This document shows positions 49,707 through 60,457 of a stretch of 64,000 nucleotides of DNA, in pieces. This DNA is from Hedera helix (lineage: Eukaryota; Streptophyta; Magnoliopsida; Apiales; Araliaceae). Numbering within the stretch: the stretch's first letter is position 1; the number at the start of each line of letters is the position of its first letter. The stretch is from assembly GCA_947179155.2 (NCBI GenBank), contig OX359287.1, positions 3,957,501-4,021,500 of the forward strand. Direction: 5' to 3'. The translations under genes and the position numbers were made by a program. A model generated the notes under the pieces. That model had not been told where the DNA came from. It saw only the letters and a list, made by a program, of their open reading frames with translations, and did no database searches.

Positions 49707-50186
49707 AATGCTAGAATCAGTCTACACGTTCAACCTCTTGCTCTGGATCAATACATGCACAAAAAGTCCTGGGGGCTAAGGCCGTCGCCGTCGGTGGATT
49801 CCTTCGGTGTGAGAGTAAGTGAGGGTTTCAAGATGGATTAACAATGAAGGCTTCAAATATTTAGTTGGGTAAAATTGTCCTATGTACCTTCATCGTTAAC
49901 CCGATATTTATAACCCCTATTCGACTCTTTATCATTCCTATTAAGATTGTCCTCTGTGGAGATATAACCAGAGAGTGTAACTACCATCTTATTCCATCCA
50001 GGATAAGTATCTCTCATTCTAATTAGGATTAGATGAGGTAAATAACTAGCGTCCGGATAGGATTAGGATTCTTAATCCCTGATCTGTCGGGCTGAGGAGT
50101 CCTCTTAATCGTTAAGCCAGATGGGTCACTGGGCAGAGCCCAATACGAATTCCCCAATCAGGCTTATTAACATATACATCCCAACA
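49703..50186 (-). mobile_element. Left, inverted LTR of composite E
   Basis: 484 bp, reverse-complement copy of 62869-63339 with scattered substitutions. The adjoining 50187-50202 is the inverted purine tract (plus strand TAACTCTCACTCCTCC). Confidence 0.8.
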
Positions 50187-50831
50187 TAACTCTCACTCCT
50201 CCAGTACATAAAATGTGTTGGGGGAGTAAACTAAAAGTTTCGGGAATCTAAAATTTTGATTATCGAAGGGGAAATAATTCTCTGGGGTCCCGAAGGTCTC
50301 AGACCGAGGGGGTTATCCTTCTAGGACCCAGAGGCATATATCAAAAAGAGATGCTGCTTCAGGTGCTCGAAAACATTAATCCGGAGAGCATTGGCCCTAT
50401 TGTGTTGAGCTTTTATAGCGTGACCCTTTCTCCCAGTGGACCTACATATTTAGACGTTTGGGCTCTAACACTTATCTCAAGCCCAACATTGTTGCCCAAG
50501 TCTACACGGCCCAACCTTATCACTTGTTCAAATTTAAATCAGATTGGAGGACAACTGGCAAGGGGCACATATACCGGGGTGATTATTGCGTCGCTGTAAA
50601 AGCTAAGAACAACCCCCATTCGTTGGATCACAAGAGTCTGAGCCGTTAAACATCGATTCATATAGAGAAGGTAATTATGATTGTCATTTTACTAGAAGTT
50701 TTATTTTTAGAGAGAGAATCATCCACGTTCAAGAACTTCTGCTCCGACCTCCAATCTTTATCGATCGTGGTCCATTTGATCCTCTTGGCAACCCAAGTAA
50801 GTTATCGATACCCCCATCTTTAATTCTTAAA

Positions 50832-50937
50832 ATGGTTAAAAGTGTTAGGACCAAGGACGCACGTGCTTCGTCTTCCTAAGTTGAAGGCGAGATCACTGTC
50901 ACTGAACCAGGGATCCCAAAGGGTCAACCATGGAAAC
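50832..50937 (+). pseudogene. Start of the E antisense ORF in the inverted left arm
   Basis: Plus-strand MVKSVRTKDARASSS, one stop, then VEGEITVTEPGIPKGQPWK, matching the minus-strand ORF start at 62225. It is cut by element D at 50938, and resumes near 59746 with MEEYNRDKYFGLKYS. Confidence 0.65.
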
Positions 50938-52080
50938 TGATGAGTAAATTTTATACTTGCAAATTGAATGCTTTAGGCTTGTTGATTTGTGTTGTTTTCA
51001 TTCATTTTTATGCTCTATAGTTTCATTTTACTTACTTTTGGTATTTTTCCTATGTTTTGCAGGAAAAGGAGCTCAAAATGGCAAAATGATAATTTTCTCT
51101 ATCAGACAAGCGCTTAGGCGCTTGGCTTAAACTTCCAACTAGATCAGATAAGCGACTAGGCGCTTGGTAGGGGCTAGTTGGGAAATTTCACTAGCGAAGA
51201 ATTCTTCTATGGGACCCAGGCACGGTTTGAAATGACGGACATTCTTCTATTCGTGTGTAACAGTTAGATTTAGTGGTGGTTCATGTAAAAAGGAATATAC
51301 TGTAAGATCCCGAATTTTATGAAATACAAAATTTAATTTTTCTTCATATATATTTTACCTAAAACAGTAAGTGGTTAAATTGATAAAGTTAAAAGTTAAG
51401 GATGTTATGTGTAAATTATATTATGTTGGATAATATTCGTTTGGTCGGGGAATATTCGTACAACGGCGCCGTACGAACCGGTCATTGGTGGACCCCACAA
51501 CGAATAATTGTCGGATATAGAAAATGACATAAATAATTTTTAAATGGTCAATGGTACTATCACTTTTAATTGTTAAAATATCCGATGGTAAAAGAATAGT
51601 AATATATGGTATTACAAGTAACATACGGTATTACACAGTGGCACACGGTATTGCACAGTAGCACACGGCATTGCACAGTGTTTCGTATTATTAAACTGAT
51701 AAAGTGGTTATCATATAATATTTGACTTTATTGTCACATGCACAATAATTCATATTATTAAACTGACAATTGTCACAGTAGCATATGCACAGTAATTCAC
51801 ATTATTGAATCAATAATTGTCATGACACAATAACGTATTCTTTTTTTTACATATTTTCTGCATTATTGTTATTTCTATTATGATGTTATTTAAACAGTTT
51901 TATTTCATTAATTAATTGACTTGATATCTAACTCAGAGAGCCGACTATACTGTATTTATAACAATTAGTTATAATAATGAATAAGTGTGAATTATTGTTG
52001 AATAATTGAATTGATAAAGTTATTTGTTTATTATAATAAATAATATAAAGTTAGGTCATATAAAATGAATGGTATAAATT

Positions 52081-52398
52081 AAAATTTGAAATGGATGGTG
52101 TAGATTAAAGATGATCTTTAAATGAATGGTTTAAATTAAAGAAATCTTAAAAGATGAAATGAATGGTATAGATTAAAGATAATATAAAATTTGAAATGGA
52201 TGGTGTAGATTAAAGATGATCTTTAAATGAATGGTTTAAATTAAAGAAATCTTAAAAGATGAAATGAATGATATAGATTAAAGATAATATAAAATTTGAA
52301 ATCGATGGTGTAGATTAAAGATGATCTTTAAATGAATGGTTTAAATTAAAGAAGTCTTAAAAGATGAAATAAGTGGTAAAGATTAAACATTATCTTGA
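52081..52398 (+). repeat. Three-copy 105-bp tandem repeat in LTR I
   Basis: Copies start at 52081, 52186 and 52291 with AAAATTTGAAAT(G/C)GATGGTG and are nearly identical. The array ends about 50 bp before the TATA box. Confidence 0.92.
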
Positions 52399-52450
52399 AA
52401 TGAATGGTTTGGATTAAATTAGAAAATCTTGGTTATGATAAGATTTTTGG

Positions 52451-52460
52451 CTATAAATAG
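52451..52460 (+). promoter_or_regulatory. TATA box of solo LTR I
   Basis: GGCTATAAATAGAGGCC context. The transcription start is probably near 52485. Confidence 0.55.
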
Positions 52461-55408
52461 AGGCCTTAACTTAAGGACTTTTCATAAACTTCCTTACTTG
52501 TTCTTTCTTTCACTCTCTAAATACTTCTTTGTGTAAGTTCTCTCTAAGTGTGCTTAAGTCATATTGAGTATTTGTGAAGATTTATAAGTGCACAAGTACT
52601 GTTCAAGTTAATCAACCTCATTTAAATCAATATTCAGTCACGTGTTAAGGTAAGGAATATCATATGCTTTCATATTCTACTATTCAAACTTACTACGGTA
52701 AGGGATTATCATTCTTTGATTCTCGAAAATAATATCGTTTCTCTCTTACTAATAAGATGTGTCATTTATTTTCATGTATTAAATTGTGGGAATAACCTTA
52801 CGGCGCGGATTACCGCATGTTGGTGAATAACCTATCGTATTCATTCTTTATTAATCTCTGAGAATAACCTTACGGGGTGGATTACCACCTGTTTGGTGAA
52901 TAACTCTTCGTATTCAAATTTTATTAAATTGTGGGAATAACCTTATTGCGCGGACTACCGCCTGTTGGTGAATAACCTTTTGTATTTATTTCTTATTTGT
53001 CTCTTGTGGAAATAATTTGTCTACACGAATTATCACATGACACTTTTATTCCATATTCGTTTGAAATATCATTTTCTTTCATATTCGTAAGTGATATTAT
53101 TTTTCTTTATACTCATAAGGGATACCATTTTTTTCATCTTCTATTATTCAAACTTACTATAGTAAGGGATATTAATTTTCTTCACCTTTTGTTAATTAAA
53201 CCTGCTACAGTAAGGGATATTATTTTCGTTCATACACCTAAATCGAAACTTATTATGGAACTATTGCTTCTATAATTCCTGAAAATATTATATGTTCCAT
53301 AATAGTTGCACTTCATCATTTTATTTGAACTTTCCTATTTTCTGAACCTTTCTATTGAACTGTAACAGTTATTCTGAACTGTGGATCTTGAATATCATTT
53401 TTGAATTTCACTCCACATCATGTTGACAATTTGGACATTATTTGAATATGCACAAAGTAAACTTCTGATACTTATTGTTTATCTTGTTTCTTCTGTTCAT
53501 CATTTATATCATTCTAATCATCCAAAATCAAGTTGCTGTGAATATCTGTGGCCGGGGGCACATATGTGATATAATTGTTGAACAAATGATAGGTTAAAGG
53601 CGATATAATAGGTTAAAGGCGATACATCTGTTCGGTGTCTTTTATGGCACGTGGTGAATGTTCTCTTTGGCCCGAAGTGTAAAGATGAACTGTTGTTTGG
53701 TATGATTATGACCAAAGGCTAAATTTGGTATAATCATGACCATTGGTGTTATATTGAATATCTTTGGCCCGTAGTGCAAAGATGAACTGTTGTTTAGTAT
53801 AATTATGACCAAAGACTGAATCTGGTATAATCATGATCGTTGGTGTTATATTGAATGTCTTTAGCCCGTAGTGCAAAGATGAACTGTTGATTTGCATGAT
53901 TATGACTAGGAACTGTGAATTTTTATTATCTTGACTAATGGTATTTCAGATGATAAAAGTTGATGATGTTTTTCCTAAAAAGAGAAGTGAGTGGACATTA
54001 TAGTCTGCATTATTATTCTAATAGATTGCTCATTCCGCTGCTATTATTGATCTGAACGTTGTTCAAGAATTTAACTGCAGTTTTTGATATAAATCTTGTA
54101 GTCTATTGTATTCTATCAAGAACTCAACTGTTGAAGGCTAATGATAATTTATTCGTCATTATCTTAGTCATGATATTTCTTACTGGGCTATTTGAGTTCA
54201 CCCTTTCTTTTTGTTCCATTATTTTTCAACAGGAGATGAGAACGTAGCTGGGCCTAATTTGGAAATGGAGTGAGAGTTCGAAGGATAGCTATCGTAGTAT
54301 TCACGTGTTGTAAAATAGTGTGACAATAATAGTGAAGACTTAGTTGTGTATTATTATACACTGTATTGTTAAACGTTGTACTACCTTATAATAATTTTGT
54401 TGTAGTCTTTTGACAACTCAAATTTGGGCTGTGTGGACCCAGATTTAGGGTGTCACATATACAACCTTGGAGGAGGCAGCACGGAAGAACGGGAGAGGAA
54501 GACAGAGAAGAAAAGAGAGAGCTAAGGATTCAGGGAGTCAGCTGAAGAAGGAATCAACGTTGGAGGTTAAAGGAAAATTCAGTGTCAACTGAGTTCTACC
54601 TTCTCTTACTTCTTTTACTTTGATTTATCTGTATGTTGCTAGAATTGTATCCATGATTTTCAAATTAGTGATGAACTAAACTTCATATTTAAGGTTGTAA
54701 TGGAACCTAGCATGTAAATTGAAGATAATTCATTTCCTTTTAATGTTAATTGATTGTGTTGGAGTTAATTGACATATCTTATGCTTAAGTTATAATTACT
54801 TGGCCAATAATTAGCTTGACAGTTTTTATGAAATTGACAAATGGAATATAAACTTAGGTCTGGGTATGTTTACATATGCTTTTATCATTCTACACGTGGT
54901 AGATTGTATGATTGGTATATAGGATAGATATATACCTATATACTATATGTAACCTACAAAGACATTTGAATTCAATGACTCCTATTTAATGTTAAATCTC
55001 ATGGACACATAGTGATTTATTTGAATAATTGATATTCGCTTGATCATCAACAGGGGCTAGTGAATACATATGACTTTTTGGTTAATAACTCCACATGTTT
55101 GATTACGTAAAGAGAGAATGAAAAGGTTCAATTGAAGTGTCAGGAAAAATTATAACCTTAATGTTTTACAACTTGATAACAAATCTTGGTAATTTAGATT
55201 TCGTTAATTCTATTAATTTAACTCATTCAATTAATCTATGTTCATTAACTTTGAGTGATCGTTTAATTAGGATTGGAGTGATTTATGATTAGTATTGTAG
55301 TGTATTAATAATAGAAAGTCCTAGTGGAAAATGATACATTGCATGCTATTTTACTACAATTAGACCACGTATACTTGCGTGTTTTACTATGTCAGATGTA
55401 GGCAAACA

Positions 55409-55435
55409 AGTTTTTGGAAAAGTCCCTGGCAACGG
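55409..55435. other. Head-to-head primer-site junction in element D
   Basis: AGTTTTTGG (end spacer plus first three bases of a plus-strand primer site) is joined through AAAAG to TCCCTGGCAACGG, the inverse of CCGTTGCCAGGGA, an Asp-type primer site on the minus strand. Confidence 0.6.
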
Positions 55436-56111
55436 ATATGTCAATTAATTCTAACACAATCAATTAACATTAAAAGGAAATGAATTATCTTCAATTTACA
55501 TGTTAGGTTCCATTAAAACCTTAATCTGAAGTTTAGTTCATCACTAATTTGTAAATCATTGATGCAATTCTAGTAACATATAGATAAATCAAAGTAAAAG
55601 AAGTAAGAGAAGGTAGAACTCAGTTGACTCTGAATTTCCCTTTAACCTCCAGCGTTGATTCCTCCTTCTGCTGATTCCTTGAATCCTTAGCTCTCTCTTC
55701 TCCTTTCTATCTTCCTTTCCTGTTCTTCCGTGCTGCCTTTTGTAAGGTTGTAAATTCCTTTTTACGTGAACCATCACCAAATCTAACCGTTACCCACGAA
55801 TAGAAGGATGTCCGTCGTTTCAAACCGTGCCTGGGTCCCATAGAAGAATCCTTCGCTAGTGAAATTTCCAGACAAGCGCCTACCAAGCGCTTAGGCGCTT
55901 ATCTGGTCTGTTGGAAGTTTAAGCCAAGCGCCTAAGCGCTTGTCTGACAGAGAAAATTACTATTTTGCCATTTTAAGCTCCTTTTCCTGTAAAACAAAGG
56001 AAAAATACCAAAAGTAAGTAAAATGAAACTATAGAGCATAAAAATGAATTAAAACAATACAAATCAAGAAGCCTAAAGCATTCAATTTGTAAGTATAAAA
56101 CCTACTCTTCA
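55434..56111 (-). mobile_element. Partial minus-strand LTR of element D
   Basis: 678 bp, starts TGAAGAGTAGGTTTTATAC at 56111 and ends near 55434, lacking about 0.6 kb of the LTR 3' part. It keeps the GCGCCTAAGCGCTTG palindromic zone (55875-55945) and the empty version of the I insertion site. Confidence 0.75.
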
Positions 56112-56840
56112 AATACCCCCAAACTTAGTTTTTTGCTTGTCCTTAAGCAAATTAAAAACAAAACAAAATAAAATAAAGCAAAACACGAACTAACTAACAA
56201 CCTATAAGCTAAACAATGAACCAATGGTTATCCCAACATATGCCTCAAAGATTCCTTAGTTACCATTTAGACAAAACTTCAAAATCATGTTTCATCCATT
56301 CCTAACATATTACTAGCATCGTATTACTTTCCACCCTTATCATGTGTGTGTGAATTCAATGCGTCAAACTCACCAAAATTCAGGTAAGTTAATTAACTTC
56401 AATACCCATAGATGATAATTAACAGAAGGACAGGCATAAGTCCTTCATATGCTTACCTGCACATAAATTTTTATTTATTTATTTATCACGAGTGCGTTTT
56501 ACGCTCCGTCTCGCATCTAATCTTGGCATGTGCAATGTCTACTTTTATTAGGTTTTTCAAAATTACCCATGTAACGAACTTTCCACCAATGACTCTCAAA
56601 CCAGTTGGTATTAGGGCATTAAGTGTAGAGACACTCCTAAAAGCTAACTTGTTCGAGTAATTAAGACTACATGCAAATAACTATATGCATCTATACAAGA
56701 CATGACAATATGACACTTATCCAAGCAAGTTATCCCGCCCCCAAACCTAAACAGTGAAATGTTCTTAATTTGCAATAAAAAAGGAATGTAACACAGAGGA
56801 CTTCCCTGTAAATGTTCAATTATCATCAATCGGCGTCTGG

Positions 56841-57930
56841 CTATGGGAACGTTGGGAGCAGAGGAATATCGGGAAGCTGCATGTTGGAGAGTGCCTGAGC
56901 TAAGGCCTGAGCGACATTCACATTAAATTCGTGTATCACATCTTGACACTGGGCTATTGTCGTATTTTGACGAGCTATGTCCTGGAATTGTAAATCCACA
57001 TGTGATTGTAATCTCTGAAGCTTAATGCTGAACTCATTTTCGATTAGTACTGCATTAGTGGACAGTGCGGCTGAGGATCGTCCTACTTTGTGTGAAGAAA
57101 GTGACTCAACGAAAAGCTCATCGGTGTCTGGTGACTGCGGCTCATCCCTAGCTAGAGGATTTATAATAAAACCAACTCCTAGTGGATGTGTAGGGGCACC
57201 ATCCCATTGCTTTAACTGTCTAATGATTCGTGCATCAATAAGAACCTTAGGTTGTTGCATCAGTTCATTAGCAGCCCAAGTTACATCAGCCCGTGTACAT
57301 AGTCCGCATATAAGTGATGGGTGTGACAACCCACTAGATGACCCTCCTTCTTTTGCATGTTCAATAGATTCTGGAATCACTTGGCCCACATTGATAGTTT
57401 TTCCTTTCACCAAACAGTATAATAAAATGGATCTTTGATGATTTCACTTACATGTGTGGTGGGCATAAGCTTCACACACAGAAAGAAATGCCATGCTTTC
57501 CCGAACCTACTCAAATGACTTGCTGAAAACAGCACCAGTTCATTCCCGTTAACCTTCCAGGTTGCACCGGGACGACACAACCCATGGATCACCTTATCCA
57601 AATTTAGCTTATTCTGTTTAGAAGTTATGTACTCATCCACTTCTAGCTCAGTAACTAGTCTATAGTACTCGGTGATTTCTATTACATTAAATGATACCTC
57701 TTTATCGCGTACTTTCACCACATTATGTGTAGCCTCAATCGCATTGGCATAAAATTCCCGCACAATAGACTCCACTGCTGGTTTGGGTTGTGCAGCAAAA
57801 GTGGTCCAATCTCTTGCATGGATCATATCAAAAAGTTCCCCCTAAGTTACACCTGGACTAATCCCCCTTTCTGGAATTATGGTTTTGGTAGCAATGACCC
57901 CATTGAATCGGTCAGACACTGCCTCACTTA
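56841..57930 (-). pseudogene. Extra ORF of element D, putative plant transposon protein domain
   Basis: Two overlapping frames separated by a frameshift near 57410, with an upstream stop at about 57843. Motifs in order: KTIIPERGISPGV, RDWTTFAAQPKPAVESIVRE then FYANA, VDEY, RPGATWKVNG, HFFLCVKLMPTTHVSEIIKD, KGKTINVGQVIPESI, and PSLICGLCTRADV. This follows the so-called putative plant transposon protein domain seen with Athila/Tat elements. The C-terminal part has a possible coiled coil (IKLQRLQSHVDLQFQDIARQ). It lies between integrase and the 3' LTR, the position of the env-like ORF. No membrane segment or signal peptide seen. Confidence 0.65.
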
Positions 57931-58968
57931 TAAATTTCTTTGTGTCGTATGAGGATCGAGAACTCTCACCACATTGCCTTTTTGGTCCCATGAGTCACTG
58001 CCAAACTGCGAGGTAATTACCCAACCTAATTCCAAAAAATTGCAGCCAAATAAGCACACTTTATTCTTTCAAGAATTTTAGCAAACACTTGGTGTGCACC
58101 TTTAAAATCATGAACCAAATATGCTCCCCTAAACTTGGATTCTACCACCCACTGTGAGTTTATCTATATGAGAAACCCAATCACAGATTCAACCCCAATT
58201 GAAGAGTAAATTCAAACTTAAAAACAACACTTACTCTTTCAACTTGTGTTAGAGAAGCTTTTCACATACAACCTTACAAACCCTTGAGTTAATGGCTGAA
58301 TTGAATATAATCCCTTGAAGTAGTTCAAAAACTCAGTGTTAAGGATGGTGCTCTTGCCTTCAATGTAGCTTCCAAGACTTGAATTGAAGTAGTTGGGTCA
58401 TGAGTGGGCAAACGAACAAATGGGTAGAATTTTCGGTGAGTCCTCTTTGATTTCGGTGAGTCCTCTTTGATTTCGGCAATATGGAGGCTTGAATTTGGAA
58501 TGAGTTGGTTTGAAACTTCCTTGTTGCTCTTAGATTGTAAGATGAGAGGTTAGGAGTGTGCTCTAAAGTTCGAATAAATGTTGGAGTGCACAATGGAATC
58601 AATCCCCAGCTACCTCCCTATTATTCCCCAAGCTGCACGTGCGTTCCATTTTCTGAACAAACTAGTCAAGCGCCTAGGCGCTTAGTAAGCGTTCTCCCAA
58701 CGCTTTCCAAGTGCTTAGGCGCTCTTAGCTCCTATTCTCAGCCTTTTCGTGCTACATTGTTTCCTCTTTTGTACATGTTGCTTCTATCTACAAATATGTC
58801 ATATAATAAGTATTCATCAAAACATGAATTTTTCCATAACAATGTGACTATAACTACTATACTTTAACATAATTTGTTTCCTAAAATATAAAACTAATAA
58901 AAAATAACAATTTGGGTTGCCTCCCAAATAGCGCTTGGTTTTAAGTCAACAGCCCGACTTTGTCATTT
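57931..58968. other. Non-coding region of element D between integrase and extra ORF
   Basis: No coding region. Contains AAGCGCCTAGGCGCTTAG (58666-58683) and related GTGCTTAGGCGC (58711-58722), and a short duplication TGATTTCGGTGAGTCCTCTT near 58429-58470. The GGTTGCCTCCCAA phrase near 58915 is a common Athila/Tat feature after pol. Confidence 0.5.
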
Positions 58969-59745
58969 TTAATCAGCGTTGGCGAAGATGATTGAGGTTT
59001 TCTGACGATCAAAATCGCCACCCCAATAATGTTTCAACCTTTGGCCATTCACTTTAAAAGTTTGCTTCGTAGCTAAATTCTCCAGTTCCACCGCTCCATG
59101 CAAAAATACTTGAATGATGGATAACGAACTTGACCACTTCGACTTCAATTTTCCTGGTAAGAGTTTCAAGCGGGAGTTGAAGAGAAGAACTTGTTGCCCT
59201 GGCTCAAAATTCCTCGAGATGATCTTCTTGTCGTGCCATTTCATTACCTTCTCCTTATATAATTTAGAGCTTTCGTAGGCCTGGAGTCGAAATTCATCAA
59301 GCTCGTTTAATTGCAATAGTCGTTTTTTACCTGCTAATGTTGCATCAAAATTAAGCTTTCAGATCGCCCAATACACGTTATGCTCAAGCTCAACTAGAAG
59401 GTGACACGCTTATACAGGTTGAAACAGAGACATCCCGATTCGTGTTTTGTAAGCGATCTGATATGCCTAAAGTGCATCGTCTAATTTCTTTAACCAGTCC
59501 TTTTTGTTTAAGTTCACCATTTTCTCCAATATCCGTTTAATTTCCTAATTGGATACCTCAGCCTGTCCGCTAGTTTGAGGATGGTAAGCAGTGGCAATCT
59601 TATGAGTTACCTTATACTTAACTAGGAGTGTCTCAAATTGCTTATTACAAAAATGCGTGCCCTAATCACTGATAATTGCCCTTAGTGTGCCAAACTGGGT
59701 AAATATGTTCTTCCGAAGAAATCTTAAAACCACTTTTGCATCAAT
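58969..59745 (-). pseudogene. Integrase remnant of element D
   Basis: Minus-strand frames: DAKVVLRFLRKNIFTQFGTL, RAIISD, THFCNKQFETLL (the catalytic Asp region), AYHPQTSGQAEVSN and EIKRILEKMVN (the catalytic Glu region). The intact C-terminal frame 59316-58969 follows with LQLNELDEFRLQAYESSKLY, EPGQQVLLFNSRLKLLPGKL and KSKWSS, characteristic of Athila/Tat integrase. Stops occur in the core. The first catalytic region is missing because the element ends at about 59745. Confidence 0.8.
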
Positions 59746-59861
59746 GAATGAGAGATATGGAAGAGTATAATAGGGACAAATATTTTGGCCTCAAATATAG
59801 TCTGATCACAGAGGCATGCCCGAATGAAAGATGTATAAGAGTATAATAGGGACAAATTTTT

Positions 59862-60150
59862 ATTGGAAGAAGAACGCGATGCCACGGTGATCAAACTAGC
59901 TACCTACCAACAATGCACGGCGAGGCACTTTAATAAGAATGTCAAGCACACATCATTAAATATCGGTGTCCTTGTTCTTGGTAGGCCAAAGCCTCTACAC
60001 CACGCGAGACTGAAAAACTGATGCCCAATTGGGAAGGACCCTACCTGGTCATCGAAGTACTAAGAGCCGGAATGTATAAGCTTCAGAGCATAGACGGGAA
60101 GATTATCCCCAATTCCTGGCACACTATTTGGCTCCTTAGATATTACTAGT
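59862..60150 (+). pseudogene. Integrase C-terminal remnant of element E
   Basis: Plus-strand LEEERDATVIKLATYQQCTA, RHFNKNVK, then in another frame PNWEGPYLV-like (read as LPNWEGPYLVIEVLRAGMY) and PNSWHTIWL, the usual Tat/Retand integrase end. Only the last roughly 95 codons exist; the upstream side joins directly to a short repeat derived from the antisense ORF (59746-59861). Confidence 0.65.
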
Positions 60151-60457
60151 AGATAGGATACTTAGTTAATTTTCGAGGCTATGATTTAGCCGATAAATTA
60201 TTTTCAAAATAAGTGAGAACATTTCTTATTTCTTATCTTTGTGTTACTGTTTTAATACATATGCTTTAAATTCAACATCTAGCCTTATCGACAATTCACC
60301 CAATAAGGCTAAGGAAGGATAAGGAAGTATAAACAAACAGTTATACTTGCACAGATAGTAAGAACTTAACTCATGAGAAAAGATAATTTCCTTAACAAAA
60401 CTTAGTCATATTACAAGAAAAATTACAAGATCAAAGTACATTATCAAGAAACTACAG

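Larger units (their letters stand above)
51301..54457 (+). mobile_element. Solo LTR I in the LTR of element D
   Basis: 3157 bp, starts TGTAAGATCCCGAATTTT and ends CAGATTTAGGGTGTCACA, with an exact TSD TATAC (51296-51300 and 54458-54462). The inverted LTR copy at 55740-55790 shows the uninterrupted site, confirming the insertion. Same family as solo LTR C. TATA box at 52451-52460. No coding sequence. Confidence 0.92.
50938..55408 (+). mobile_element. Plus-strand LTR of element D, interrupted by solo LTR I
   Basis: Starts TGATGAGTAAATTTTATAC and ends GGCAAACA, followed by AGTTTT and TGG, the start of a primer site. Without I it is about 1.3 kb. GCGCTTAGGCGCTTGG and a second copy lie at 51107-51162. 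The part 50938-51300 plus 54458-54779 is an inverted copy of 56111-55434. Confidence 0.75.
50938..59745 (-). mobile_element. Rearranged Tat/Athila-like element D
   Basis: From left: a full LTR on the plus strand (50938-55408, interrupted by solo LTR I), a head-to-head primer-site junction (55409-55435), a partial LTR on the minus strand (56111-55434), an inverted purine tract (56127-56112), a minus-strand extra ORF (57930-56841), the non-coding phrase TTGGGTTGCCTCCCAAATAG near 58912-58931, and integrase (about 59745-58969) that stops abruptly at E sequence. Gag, protease and reverse transcriptase are absent. About 17 bp of E is missing at the insertion site, so this is not a clean integration. 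Confidence 0.65.

Noticed and set aside
49552..49779. ORF with His-Thr and Ile-Tyr runs
   Set aside because: Translation of the (CA)n(TA)n microsatellite.
57025..57438. 137-codon plus-strand frame
   Set aside because: Antisense shadow of the better supported minus-strand extra ORF of element D.
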